64,000 nucleotides of DNA from Prunella strophiata (GCA_036583965.1 JAZBQD010000007.1:620001-684000), one strand, 5' to 3'. Counted from the stretch's first letter, positions 1-11,152 are shown. Notes: generated by a model not told the origin, from the sequence alone. Program-made: numbers and translations.

Positions 1-88
1 ACAGTGGCACTGTCACCGACCAGGCCATCCCCATCAGCCACCATGTAAATGTAAACCTCAATGATGTACAACAACATATAAGCAGCAC

Positions 89-771
89 CTAAAGGCCACA
101 CACCTGTCCCAATCCGTGAAAGGTGGAAATGCCACCCCCGGGTGACCCCCGTGGGGGCGAATCCCCTCCCTCCTCCCCCTTGGGGACCTCCGTGTCCTCG
201 GGTGACACCGCCGCGTCCTCGGGCCTCTTGCGGGGCCTCCCGCGCCTCCTCTTGTGCGCGGCGCCATCGCTGCCACCCTCCAGGGGACGCTTGGTGGCCC
301 TGGCGCGCTGTCCCTCGCCGTCCCCTCCCGCGCGGGCGCCGCCGCCCGGGGGTCTCGGCCGCGGGGACCCCCAAAAGGGGAAGCAGAAAGTAGTTGAGCA
401 AGGGGATGGAAGATGAGGGGGAATAAGAAGAAAAGAGGAGACGATGCAGCCACGGCGACAGCGCCGGCACAAGGGCAGAGGACCGCGACCACCTTCACGG
501 TGCCAACAGAGGGACGCCAAGTCAGATTGGGCACCAGCAAGGGGGGCGCCGGGCGCCGCGGGGCGGCCGCGGGGCACGGGGGCAGCTCCGGGGACGGGAT
601 GCGGGGCAGCAGCAGCGCAGGCCGCGCCACCAGCGCCGTCACCTGCGGGATGCTGGCCGGCCGCGCTTCGGCTCCGCGGCTTATTCTTCTCCGGCCGCGG
701 CGGCGCGGGGACTTTGGGGACAGCGTCCTTCTTGGCCTGGGGCGAGGGAGGTGGCATCGGGGCTGGGGTCA
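89..771 (-). CDS. RFX5: RFX5 C-terminal coding region with AT-hook and a frame change
   Basis: Splice acceptor near 772. The first part reads [20 protein letters not shown] and runs to about 660; from there the conserved RFX5 motif [16 protein letters not shown] continues in a different frame, and near 200-260 the basic AT-hook-like KRRRGRPRK is again in the first frame, which ends at a TAG at 89-91. Known RFX5 has all three segments in one protein, so at least two one-base indels, or short unrecognised introns, are implied in this very GC-rich stretch. The tail after the AT-hook is only about 35 residues, much shorter than in the human protein as I remember it. Confidence 0.7.
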
Positions 772-3700
772 CCTCGGAGGGTCACCGCCCTGGCTCGGGG
801 AGAGGGGTCTCACCTGCTCCTGGCTGCTGTCCGAGGGGTCCAGGCCGTTCTTTTTGGGGGCTGCGGGGGGGCGAGGGTCCTGGGGGGGCTTGTCCGTGTT
901 TTCTGTGGGAGGAGGGGACGTGACCGGGGTGGCAGGGGACACTGGGAGTGGGGAGGGGACACTGGGAGTGGGAAAGGGACACTGGGAGTGGGGAGGGGAC
1001 ACTGGGAGTGGGGAGGGGACACTGGGAGTGGGGAGGGGACACTGGGAGTGGGGAGGGGACACTGGGAGTGGGGAGGGGACACTGGGAGTGGGGAGGGGAC
1101 ACTGGGAGTGGGGAGGGGACACTGGGAGTGGGGAGGGGACACTGGGAGTGGGGAGGGGACACTGGGAGTGGGGAGGGGACACTGGGAGTGGGGAGGGGAC
1201 ACTGGGAGTGGGGAGGGGACACTGGGAGTGGGGAGGGGACACTGGGAGTGGGGAGGGGACACTGGGAGTGGGGAGGGGACACTGGGAGTGGGGAGGGGAC
1301 ACTGGGAGTGGGGAGGGGACACTGGGAGTGGGGAGGGGACACTGGGAGTGGGGAGGGGACACTGGGAGTGGGGAGGGGACACTGGGAGTGGGGAGGGGAC
1401 ACTGGGAGTGGGGAGGGGACACTGGGAGTGGGGAGGGGACACTGGGAGTGGGGAGGGGACACTGGGAGTGGGGAGGGGACACTGGGAGTGGGGAGGGGAC
1501 ACTGGGAGTGGGGAGGGGACACTGGGAGTGGGGAGGGGACACTGGGAGTGGGGAGGGGACACTGGGAGTGGGGAGGGGACACTGGGAGTGGGGAGGGGAC
1601 ACTGGGAGTGGGGAGGGGACACTGGGAGTGGGGAGGGGACACTGGGAGTGGGGAGGGGACACTGGGAGTGGGGAGGGGACACTGGGAGTGGGGAGGGGAC
1701 ACTGGGAGTGGGGAGGGGACACTGGGAGTGGGGAGGGGACACTGGGAGTGGGGAGGGGACACTGGGAGTGGGGAGGGGACACTGGGAGTGGGGAGGGGAC
1801 ACTGGGAGTGGGGAGGGGACACTGGGAGTGGGGAGGGGACACTGGGAGTGGGGAGGGGACACTGGGAGTGGGGAGGGGACACTGGGAGTGGGGAGGGGAC
1901 ACTGGGAGTGGGGAGGGGACACTGGGAGTGGGGAGGGGACACTGGGAGTGGGGAGGGGACACTGGGAGTGGGGAGGGGACACTGGGAGTGGGGAGGGGAC
2001 ACTGGGAGTGGGGAGGGGACACTGGGAGTGGGGAGGGGACACTGGGAGTGGGGAGGGGACACTGGGAGTGGGGAGGGGACACTGGGAGTGGGGAGGGGAC
2101 ACTGGGAGTGGGGAGGGGACACTGGGAGTGGGGAGGGGACACTGGGAGTGGGGAGGGGACACTGGGAGTGGGGAGGGGACACTGGGAGTGGGGAGGGGAC
2201 ACTGGGAGTGGGGAGGGGACACTGGGAGTGGGGAGGGGACACTGGGAGTGGGGAGGGGACACTGGGAGTGGGGAGGGGACACTGGGAGTGGGGAGGGGAC
2301 ACTGGGAGTGGGGAGGGGACACTGGGAGTGGGGAGGGGACACTGGGAGTGGGGAGGGGACACTGGGAGTGGGGAGGGGACACTGGGAGTGGGGAGGGGAC
2401 ACTGGGAGTGGGGAGGGGACACTGGGAGTGGGGAGGGGACACTGGGAGTGGGGAGGGGACACTGGGAGTGGGGAGGGGACACTGGGAGTGGGGAGGGGAC
2501 ACTGGGAGTGGGGAGGGGACACTGGGAGTGGGGAGGGGACACTGGGAGTGGGGAGGGGACACTGGGAGTGGGGAGGGGACACTGGGAGTGGGGAGGGGAC
2601 ACTGGGAGTGGGGAGGGGACACTGGGAGTGGGGAGGGGACACTGGGAGTGGGGAGGGGACACTGGGAGTGGGGAGGGGACACTGGGAGTGGGGAGGGGAC
2701 ACTGGGAGTGGGGAGGGGACACTGGGAGTGGGGAGGGGACACTGGGAGTGGGGAGGGGACACTGGGAGTGGGGAGGGGACACTGGGAGTGGGGAGGGGAC
2801 ACTGGGAGTGGGGAGGGGACACTGGGAGTGGGGCTCCTCAAGGACATAGGGACATGGGAAATGAGGAGAGGAGGTCCCCAGGGACATGGAGTCCTCAGGG
2901 ACATGGGACACCAGGACATAGGGACATGGGGGACATGGGACACCAGGACAGGAGGTCCCCAGGGACATGGGAACATGGGGTCCTCAGGGACATGGGGACA
3001 CCAGAACACTGGGGACATGGGACACCAGGACATAGGGACATGGGGGACATGGGACAAGGGGACAGGAGGTCCCCAGGGACATGGGAACATGGAGTCCTCA
3101 GGGACATGGGGACACCAGGACATGGGGACATGGGACATCAGGACAGGCAGTCCTCAAGGACATAGGGACATGGGACATGAGGACAGGGAATCCCCAGGGA
3201 GGTGGGCACATGGGGACATGGTGACATGGGACAGGGACACCCTGGCTCACTTGTAGGCGTCGTAGACGTCCTGCTTGGGCAGGCAGGTGTCCGTGTGCTC
3301 CTCCAGGTGGTTGCGGATCCAGCTGCAGGCGTGCATGTGCTCGGCTGTGCCCAGGGCACTCAGCTCCAGCGAGGAGGAGCTGCTGCTCCAGGGGGTTCCC
3401 GTGGTCACAGGGTGGCACAGGCAGGGAGGAGAGGGAGGAGAGGCTGTTGGCATCTCTGTGCCAGCTGTGGTCTGAGGGATCTGCCTTGGAGCAGCCCTGT
3501 CCCATCCCATCCCATCCCATCCCATCCCATCCCATCCCATCCCATCCCATCCCATCCCATCCCATCCCATCCCATCCCATCCCATCCCATCCCATCCCAT
3601 CCCATCCCATCCCATCCCATCCCATCCCATCCCATCCCATCCATCCCATCCCATCCCATCCATCCCATCCCATCCATCCCATCCCATCCCACCCCATCCC

Positions 3701-6700
3701 ATCCCATCCATCCCATCCCATCCCATCCCATCCCATCCCCATCCCTCCCATCCCATCCCATCCCACCCCATCCCATCCCATCCCATCCCATCCCATCCAT
3801 CCCATCCCATCCATCCCATCCCATCCATCCCATCCCATCCCATCCCATCCCATCCATCCCATCCCCATCCCTCCCATCCCATCCCATCCCATCCCATCCC
3901 ACCCCATCCCATCCCATCCCATCCCATCCCATCCCATCCATCCCATCCCATCCCACCCCATCCCATCCCATCCCACCCCATCCCATCCCATCCCATCCCA
4001 TCCCATCCCATCCCATGGATCCCACCCCATGAACCCCATCCCATCCCATGGATCCCACCCCATGAATCTCAGAAGGACAGGGGGTTCCCAGGGACATGGG
4101 GTCCTCAGGGACATGGGGACACCAGGACATGGGGACATGGGGACACCAGGACAGGAGGTCCCCAGGGACATGGGGTCCTCAGGGACATGGGACACCAGGA
4201 CAGGGGCTCCTCAAGGACATAGGGACATGGGACACCAGGACAGGAGGTCCCCAGGGACATGGGGTCCTCAGGGACATGGGGACATGGGGACACCAGGACA
4301 TGGGGACATGGGACACCAGGACAGGAGGTCCCCAGGGACATGGGGACATGGGGACATGGGGACATGGGGACATGGGGACATGGGGACATGGGGACATGGG
4401 GACATGGGGACACCAGGACAGGAGGTCCCCAGGGACATGGGGTCCTCAGGGACATGGGGACACCAGGACAGGGGCTCCTCAAGGACATAGGGACATGGGG
4501 ACATGGGGACACCAGGACAGGAGGTCCCCAGGGAAGTGGGGACATGGGACAGAAGGACAGGGGGTTCCCAGGGACATGGGGTCCTCAGAGACATAGGGGA
4601 CATGGGACACCAGGACAGGAGGTCCCCAGGGACATGGGGTCCTCAGGGACATGGGACACCAGGACAGGAGGTCCCCAGGGACATGGGGACACCAGGACAG
4701 GGGCTCCTCAAGGACATAGGGACATGGGGACATGGGGACACCAGGACAGGAGGTCCCCAGGGACATGGGGTCCTCAGGGACATGGGGACACCAGGACATG
4801 GGGACATGGGGACATGGGGACACCAGGACAGGAGGTCCCCAGGGACATGGGGTCCTCAGGGACATGGGGACATGGGGACATGGGGACACCAGGACAGGGG
4901 CTCCTCAAGGACATAGGGACATGGGACATGGGGACACCAGGACAGGAGGTGCCCAGGGACATGGGGTCCTCAGAGACATGGGACACCAGGACAGGAGGTG
5001 CCCAGGGACATGGGGTCCTCAGGGACATGGGGACATGGGGACATGGGACACCAGGACAGGAGGTCCCCAGGGACATGGGGTCCTCAGGGACATGGGACAC
5101 CAGGACAGGGGCTCCTCAAGGACATAGGGACATGGGGACATGGGGACACCAGGACAGGAGGTCCCCAGGGACATGGGGTCCTCAGGGACATGGGGACACC
5201 AGGACATGGGGACATGGGGACATGGGGACACCAGGACAGGAGGTCCCCAGGGACATGGGGTCCTCAGGGACATGGGGACATGGGGACATGGGGACATGGG
5301 GACACCAGGACAGGAGGTCCCCAGGGACATGGGACACCAGGACAGGAGGTCCCCAGGGACATGGGGTCCTCAGGGACATGGGGACACCAGGACAGGAGGT
5401 CCCCAGGGACATGGGGTCCTCAGGGACATGGGGACACCAGGACAGGAGGTCCCCAGGGACATGGGGACACCAGGACATGGGGACATGGGGACACCAGGAC
5501 AGGAGGTCCCCAGGGACATGGGGTCCTCAGGGACATGGGGACACCAGGACAGGAGGTCCCCAGGGAGGTGGGCACATGGGGACATGGTGACATGGGACAG
5601 GGACACCCTGGCTCACTTGTAGGCGTCGTAGACGTCCTGCTTGGGCAGCGCAGGGGTCGTGTGCTCCTCCAGGTGGTTGCGGATCCAGCTGCAGGCGTGC
5701 ATGTGCTCGGCTGTGCCCAGGGCACTCAGCTCCAGCGAGGAGGAGCTGCTGCTCCAGGGGTTTACCCGTGGGTCACAGGTGGCACAGGCAGGGAGGAGAG
5801 GGAGGAGAGGCTGTTGGCATCTCTGTGCCAGCTGTGGTCTGAGGGATCTGCCTTGGAGCAGCCCTGTCCCATCCCATCCCATCCCATCCCATCCCATCCC
5901 ATTCCCATCCCATCCCCATCCCATCCCATCCCATCCCATCCCATCCATCCCATCCCATCCCATGGATCCCACCCCATCCCATGGATCCCACCCCATCCCA
6001 TGGATCCCACCCCATGAACCCCATCCCATCCCATCCCATCCATCCCATCCCATCCATCCCATCCCATCCCATCCCATGGATCCCACCCCATCCCATGGAT
6101 CCCACCCTATGAATCCCACCCCATAGATCCCATCCCATTCCCATCCCATCCCATCCATCCCATCCCCATCCCATCCCATCCCATCCCATCCATCCCATCC
6201 CATCCATCCCATCCCATCCATCCCATCCCCATCCCATCCCATCCCATCCCATGGATCCCACCCTATGAATCCCACCCCATAGATCCCATCCCATCCTATC
6301 CCACCCCATTCAATGGATCCCACCCCATCCCATGGATCCCACCCCATCCCATGGATCCCACCCTATGAATCCCACCCCATAGATCCCATCCCATTCCATG
6401 GATCCCACCCCATGAACCCCATCCCATCCCATGGATCCCACCCCATGAATCTCACCAATCCATGGATCCCACCCTATGAATCCCATGGATCCCACCCCAT
6501 CCCATGGATCCACCCTATGAATCCCACCCCATAGATCCCATCCCATTCCATGGATCCCACCCCATGAACCCCATCCCATCCCATGGATCCCACCCCATGA
6601 ACCCCATCCCATCCCCATCCCATCCCATCCCATGGATCCCACCCTATGAATCCCATGGATCCCACCCTATGAATCCCACCCAATCCCATGGATCCCACCC

Positions 6701-7793
6701 AATCCCATGGATCCCACCCCATCCCATGGATCCCACCCTATGAATCCCACCCCATAGATCCCATCCCATTCCATGGATCCCACCCCATGAACCCCATCCC
6801 ATCCCATGGATCCCACCCCATGAATCTCACCAATCCCATGGATCCCACCCTATGAATCCCATGGATCCCACCCCATCCCATGGATCCACCCTATGAATCC
6901 CACCCCATAGATCCCATCCCATTCCATGGATCCCACCCCATGAACCCCATCCCATCCCATGGATCCCACCCCATGAACCCCATCCCATCCCCATCCCATC
7001 CCATCCCATGGATCCCACCCTATGAATCCCATGGATCCCACCCTATGAATCCCACCCAATCCCATGGATCCCACCCCATGAACCCCATCCCATCCCATGG
7101 ATCCCACCCAATCCCATGGATCCCACCCCATGGATCCCACCCAACCCCACAGTTCCCCCCCCAAATGGATGCCCCCCCACCCCACGGACCCCCCCTCACC
7201 TCTTCTCGCCCAGGCTGGGCCCCGAGGGCAGCTGCAGGTACAGGTAGAGTTTGTCACTGTCCGAGAACTTCTGCACGTCCTGCTGCGCTCCCGGGGGCGC
7301 GGGGACAAGGACAAGGTGACGGATCCAGCGGGGGGGGGAACGGGGTCAGCCAGCAGAGGTGGCAGTTCCCTGCCCTCCAGCCCAGCCTTCCACTGGGACA
7401 CTCACCAGGATGGAGTCCACCTTGCTCTGCACGGATTTGCTGCGTGGGGACAGAGGCCGCGAGTCGGGGACGACCCCAAAAAAAATTCCCGGATCGCAAT
7501 TTCCCGAGGCTCCCGAGGTCCTTCCAGACTTCCAGAGCTCAGAGGTGCAGGATGGATCCAGGTGCCCCCTGTCCCCATGTCCCCTCAGCCCCCAGGGTCC
7601 CGAATTCCCGGTCCCCACCCTGGGAGCCCCGTTTGGGGTGCCCTGGAGGAATTCCCAAATTCCCAAAACCTTACGAGATGTTGCCCCGCAGCTCCTGGAG
7701 CAGCGTGCTGGACTCGGTGGCACCGCCCCGGGCACTGCCAGGTGACAAAGTGCCCCTCCTGGTAGCCCTGGTCCCCAGCTCCTCGTCAGCCAT
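89..7793 (-). CDS. RFX5: RFX5, MHC class II regulatory factor (multi-exon, incomplete)
   Basis: RFX5 is the DNA-binding subunit of the nuclear RFX complex that binds the X box of MHC class II promoters. Visible exons on the minus strand, in transcript order: 7675-7793 (start [10 protein letters not shown], then [11 protein letters not shown]), 7406-7439 ([11 protein letters not shown]), 7200-7282 ([19 protein letters not shown]), one exon present twice (5617-5751 and 3251-3385, containing [10 protein letters not shown] and [10 protein letters not shown]), 814-860 ([12 protein letters not shown]), and a terminal coding region 89-771. The N-terminal helix and [11 protein letters not shown], the start of the winged-helix DNA-binding domain, and an AT-hook-like RRRGRPRK are clear matches to vertebrate RFX5. 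The exon(s) for the rest of the DNA-binding domain and the following segment are absent; only a tandem array lies where they should be (861-3250). The terminal region also changes frame. The family identity is certain; completeness is not. Confidence 0.9.
938..2833. repeat. Near-perfect 20-bp minisatellite, about 95 copies
   Basis: The unit gacactgggagtggggaggg repeats in exact 20-bp register for about 1.9 kb with essentially one variant unit (gggaaaggg near 970-980). It lies in RFX5 between exon 814-860 and exon 3251-3385. Because 20 is not a multiple of three and the unit has no stop in any frame, all six frames are open across it; these ORFs are artefacts. Confidence 0.97.
2834..3245. repeat. 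Minisatellite of gacatggg / caccaggacag words, RFX5 intron
   Basis: Irregular tandem array built from short words such as gggacatgggg, acaccaggacaggaggtccc and tcctcagggacatgg. The same family fills 4078-5610 and a related one 7925-8190, so it belongs to the duplicated block around RFX5 exon 4. Confidence 0.9.
3251..3385 (-). CDS. RFX5: RFX5 exon 4, copy A (canonical-looking)
   Basis: 135-nt exon, phase 2 at both ends, followed by a GTGAGC donor (3250-3245). It encodes [20 protein letters not shown], the beginning of the RFX winged-helix DNA-binding domain, and matches the human protein almost residue for residue. A second copy lies about 2.37 kb upstream in the transcript (5617-5751). The acceptor side is weak: the AG sits in an accccctggag context without a long pyrimidine tract. 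Confidence 0.8.
3498..4070. repeat. CCCAT pentamer array with CCAT variants
   Basis: Long run of (cccat)n interrupted by shortened ccat and expanded ccccat units, ending in atggatcccaccccatgaa words. It lies upstream (in transcript sense) of RFX5 exon 4 copy A. A homologous array follows copy B at 5868. Confidence 0.95.
4078..5610. repeat. Higher-order minisatellite of gacatgggg words between the two RFX5 exon 4 copies
   Basis: About 1.5 kb of 8-bp gacatggg words organised into blocks of roughly 45-60 bp (caccaggacaggaggtccc, agggacatggggtcctca, ctcctcaaggacatagg). It is the same family as 2834-3245, which supports tandem duplication of a 2.4-kb segment including the exon. Confidence 0.92.
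5617..5751 (-). CDS. RFX5: RFX5 exon 4, copy B (tandem duplicate, diverged)
   Basis: Same 135-nt length, same phases and same GTGAGC donor as copy A, but the TDTCLP stretch has become TTPALP through compensating base changes that keep the reading frame. The copied unit includes flanking intron on both sides: the gggaggtgggcacatgggga stretch on one side and the CCCAT array on the other. The two copies could be spliced in tandem in frame, used exclusively, or be an assembly duplication such as two haplotypes placed in series. Confidence 0.75.
5868..7150. repeat. CCCAT / ATGGATCCCACC higher-order array, RFX5 intron
   Basis: Begins as a CCCAT pentamer run like the one at 3498 and grades into longer units containing atggatcccaccccatgaa and atagatcccatcccattcc. 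Blocks recur at roughly 150-360 bp spacing (for example near 6376, 6520, 6740 and 6900), showing several levels of duplication. It ends about 50 bp before RFX5 exon 3. Confidence 0.93.
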
Positions 7794-7924
7794 GGCAGCC
7801 GTGTCCTGCTGGGAACAGGAGAAAAGGGGATTTGGTTTAAAAACAGGAATAAATCCCATTGTGGGTTCTAAAGGGACATGTGGGCACAGACATGGGACAG
7901 GGACATCTGCAGTGACACTGGCAG

Positions 7925-8190
7925 GGTTGGGGTGCTGGGGACACCAGGACAGGGGGTCCCCAGGGACAGGGGGACACCAGGACAGGGGGACATAGGGACA
8001 CCAGGGCAGGGGGTCCCCAGGGACAGGGGGACATGGGGACACCAGGACAGGGGCTCCCCAGGGACATGGGGACACCAGGACAGGAGGACATGGGGACACC
8101 AGGACAGGGGCTCCCCAGGGACATGGGGACACCAGGACAGGGGGTCCCAGGGACAGGGGACATGGGGACACCAGGAAGAGACCCACAGGG
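7925..8190. repeat. Minisatellite of gggacaccaggacaggg words
   Basis: Short array just upstream of the RFX5 start codon, made of the same caccaggacagg and tccccagggaca words as the arrays inside the gene. It is probably in the 5' UTR or first intron. Confidence 0.85.
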
Positions 8191-8599
8191 CCACCACGAA
8201 CAGACTCCCAGGGTCCTGAGGCCAGGGGCCACCAGGAAGAGATTCCCAGGGACATGGGGACATGAGGCCATGGCGCCACAGGGCCGCCACCAAGCGACCC
8301 CAGAGGCCACCGGAAGCGACCCCCGGGCCCATGGGGCTACCGGAAGCGACCCCCGGGCTCCCCACCGCCCTCCGCCGCCCTTCCCCCGCGGCCCGGGGCG
8401 CTCCCGGAGGACCCCGGCCCGGCGCGACCACCGAGCTCCGCACAGGGCGGTACCGGCGGCCGGGACCCCCTCCCCGCGGCCCGAGCCCGGGGGTCCCCGA
8501 TGGGTGTCCACGAGGTTGTCCCCGGGGTGTCCCCAGGCCTGTCCCCACCCCCCCCCCATCAGCCCCGCACCCACCTGGTCCCGTCCTGCTCGGGGGGCC

Positions 8600-8900
8600 C
8601 CGGAGGGGGGGGGAGGGGAGGGGTCCCGCCACGTGCCCCGCGCCCCCCGCGCGAACCGAAAGTGGACGCGCCCCTCACTCGCCGCGCGCGGCCCCTTCTT
8701 TTTTCTGATTGGCTGCGGCGCCGCTGGTCTGCCCGGATACGGCTGTGCCGGCGCCTGTGATTGGCTGAGCCCTCCCCCCCCGCGGGTGGGGGGTGAGCGC
8801 CCGGATGTGGCCGGGCGGGAGGGGCTGAAATCTGCCTGGCAACAGCGATCTGATTGGTCGGGGCGGGCGGCGCGAGGGGAGACGGGTGTGCGGTGAGTGT
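8600..8900 (-). promoter_or_regulatory. CpG-rich RFX5 promoter with three CCAAT boxes and an X-box-like site
   Basis: GC- and CpG-rich stretch upstream of RFX5. Three ATTGG sites (reverse CCAAT, NF-Y type) are at 8708-8712, 8760-8764 and 8853-8857, and a GC box gggcggg is at about 8861-8867. CCTGGCAACAG at 8835-8845 closely resembles the RFX X-box half-site CCTAGCAACAG of MHC-II promoters. The gene assignment and the absence of a TATA box are read from position and sequence; the start site is not defined. Confidence 0.65.
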
Positions 8901-8910
8901 GCAAACGGGT

Positions 8911-9012
8911 CACGTGTGCGGGTCACGTGTGGGGGGGGTGTGCAACGGGCGCGTGTCACGTGCGTGTGTCACGTGCGAGTGTGCAAGGCAGGGTCACGTG
9001 GGAGGTCACGTG
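8911..9012. promoter_or_regulatory. Cluster of six CACGTG E-boxes
   Basis: Six exact CACGTG palindromes at 8911, 8924, 8957, 8970, 8995 and 9007, all preceded by gt as GTCACGTG. Two pairs are spaced 13 bp and one 12 bp, so the cluster may have grown by tandem duplication. GTCACGTG is the preferred core of USF/TFE/MITF-type bHLH-ZIP factors. It lies just upstream of the RFX5 promoter. Confidence 0.7.
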
Positions 9013-9045
9013 GTTTGGGGGGGTGTGCAAGGAGAGCTCCGGAGC

Positions 9046-9096
9046 GGAAAAGGAAAAGGAAAAGGAAAAGGAAAAGGAAAAGGAAAAGGAAAAGGA
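9046..9096. repeat. (GGAAAA)n hexanucleotide repeat
   Basis: About eight uninterrupted ggaaaa units. Confidence 0.97.
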
Positions 9097-9136
9097 TTTT
9101 ATTTTGATTTATTTCATCCCTCGGGTCACCCACATC

Positions 9137-9420
9137 CCACAATTCCCGAATCCCAGAATTCCCAACTCACAGAATTCCCAAATTCCTGAATCCCAGAATT
9201 CCCAAATTCCAAATCCCAGAATTCCCAAATTCCCAAATCCCAGAATTCCCAAATCCCAGAATTCCCAACTCACAGAATTCCCAAATTCTTGAATCCCAGA
9301 ATTCCCAAATTCTTGAATCCCAGAATTCCCAACTCACAGAATTCCCAAGTTCCTGATTCCCAGAATTCCCAAATTCCTGACTCTCAGAATTCCAGAATTC
9401 CAGAATTCCCAGATTTCCCA
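9137..9420. repeat. Minisatellite of cagaattcccaaattcc words
   Basis: Roughly 20-30-bp irregular units rich in EcoRI-like gaattc words, in the RFX5-SELENBP1 intergenic interval. Confidence 0.9.
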
Positions 9421-9723
9421 GGGGATCACAGCCAGGCGCCAGAGGTGCAGTCCCCACATTCCCAAATTCCTGGGGGGAAAAAAAAAAACCGGGAATTCGA
9501 TCCAAACCCCCCATTTAATCCATTTTTTAATATAAATTCCCTCTCCCAGTTGGATCCCAGCGGGTGGGAATTCCAAGGAAAGGGCATTTGGAAAGGGATT
9601 GGGATGGGGGTTTTTTCCTTCAACTTCAGGAGGAATTCCAGCCTCTCCCTGAAGGGAGGATTTTTTTTTTTTTCCCCGTGGATTTTCTGGGATTCGATCC
9701 CAGGATTGGCTCTTGGCTTTTCC

Positions 9724-9727
<4 letters not shown>

Positions 9728-9781
<54 letters not shown>
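9728..9781. repeat. Poly(T) tract, 54 bp
   Basis: Uninterrupted run of T. No retrotransposon body is recognisable next to it. The rest of 9420-10640 is low-complexity unique sequence with short gggataaaatggg repeats at 10270-10470; no gene is seen. Confidence 0.95.
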
Positions 9782-9786
<5 letters not shown>

Positions 9787-10649
9787 TTTCCCAGATTTCT
9801 GACGTGCAGGGAAGAGGATCAGGAGCTTCCCGATTTTTCCAGGGGCTCCTTTGGAATTGGGGAGGGAAAATCCCACATTCCCGAGGAATTTTGGGCCCTC
9901 CGGGGAATAGAAATCCCACATTCCCAAGGAATTTTGGGGAGGTTGCCGATTCGTTCGTTCGGCCACCGAAGGCGCCACCCCCCCACCCCGAGAACTGGCA
10001 CCAAGTCCCCGGGATTAATTGCACGGGGGTGTGAGGCTGAAGTCAAGAGCCGGCTCTGTCTCGTTTTGGGGAGTGTGGGATTTTTGGGATTGTGGGATTT
10101 TTTTGGGATTTTGGGATTGTGGGATTTTAAAGCCGATCTCGTTCCACCCCCTTGGGCAACTCCTGCTGGGACAATTCCAGGGATGGGGAATCCATGGAAA
10201 AACCTGGGCCAGGGGAGGATTTATCCCAAATATCCACCTGCATCCCACTTTATTTCTGGGCAAAACCCTCTCCAGGAGCACCCAGGGGTAAAATGGGGAT
10301 AAAATAGAGGAAAAAATAGGGGTAAAATAGAGATTTAAATGGGTAAAATGGGAATAAAATGGGGATAAACAGGGATAAAATACGGGCAAAAATAGAGGAA
10401 AAAATAGGGGTAAAATAGAGATTTAAACGGGTAAAATAGGAATAAAATGGGGATAAACAGGGATAAAATTAGGGATAAACGTGGAAAAGCAAAGAGGCAG
10501 CGCCGGGAAATTCTCCCGGAGCCTCCCAGCAATTCCCGACCAGGATCCTCCCAGCCCCTCCCCCGGGATTCGTTTGTCCCGGGATTTGTTTGTCCCGGGA
10601 TTTCTCCGGGAATGAGCCTCGGGAAGCTGCGGCTGATGCAAGGAACGAC

Positions 10650-10655
10650 TTTATT
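10650..10655 (-). terminator. Candidate SELENBP1 polyadenylation signal
   Basis: AATAAA on the minus strand in the context ATCAATAAAGTCGTTCC, about 540 bp downstream of the SELENBP1 stop codon (11192). If used, the 3' UTR contains both the (GGACAG)n and the 22-bp arrays. Confidence 0.6.
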
Positions 10656-10676
10656 GATTGCAGGGAAAGCAGAGCC

Positions 10677-10679
10677 ACG

Positions 10680-10718
<39 letters not shown>
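10677..10718. repeat. (GGACAG)n hexanucleotide repeat
   Basis: About seven units of ggacag, within the presumed SELENBP1 3' UTR. Confidence 0.95.
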
Positions 10719-10719
<1 letters not shown>

Positions 10720-10810
10720 TGGCCGGGAATGGCCCGGGGGGATCCCGAACCCAGAAATCACCCAGGGGACCCCAAATCTGGGAACCCCCTGAGAGGATCC
10801 CAAACCCAGC

Positions 10811-11152
10811 ACCCAGGGCACCCCAAACCATCACCCAGGGCACCCCAAACCATCACCCAGGGCACCCCAAACCATCACCCAGGGCACCCCAAACCATCAC
10901 CCAGGGCACCCCAAACCATCACCCAGGGCACCCCAAACCATCACCCAGGGCACCCCAAACCATCACCCAGGGCACCCCAAACCATCACCCAGGGCACCCC
11001 AAACCATCACCCAGGGCACCCCAAACCATCACCCAGGGCACCCCAAACCATCACCCAGGGCACCCCAAACCATCACCAGGGCACCCCAAACCATCACCCA
11101 GGGCACCCCAAACCATCACCCAGGGCACCCCAAACCATCACCCAGGGCACCC
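10811..11152. repeat. 22-bp minisatellite in presumed SELENBP1 3' UTR
   Basis: About 15 nearly identical copies of a 22-bp unit (core catcacccagggcacccc), ending about 40 bp before the SELENBP1 stop codon. One copy lacks two bases near 11078. Confidence 0.95.

Noticed and set aside
413..3256. Very long open reading frames in several frames over the first 3 kb
   Set aside because: They are produced by a 20-bp repeat unit without stop codons; the same 20-residue peptide cycles in every frame and there is no gene-like start or splice context.
9728..9781. Poly(T) as the tail of a processed pseudogene on the minus strand
   Set aside because: No gene-like sequence or target-site duplication was found beside it.
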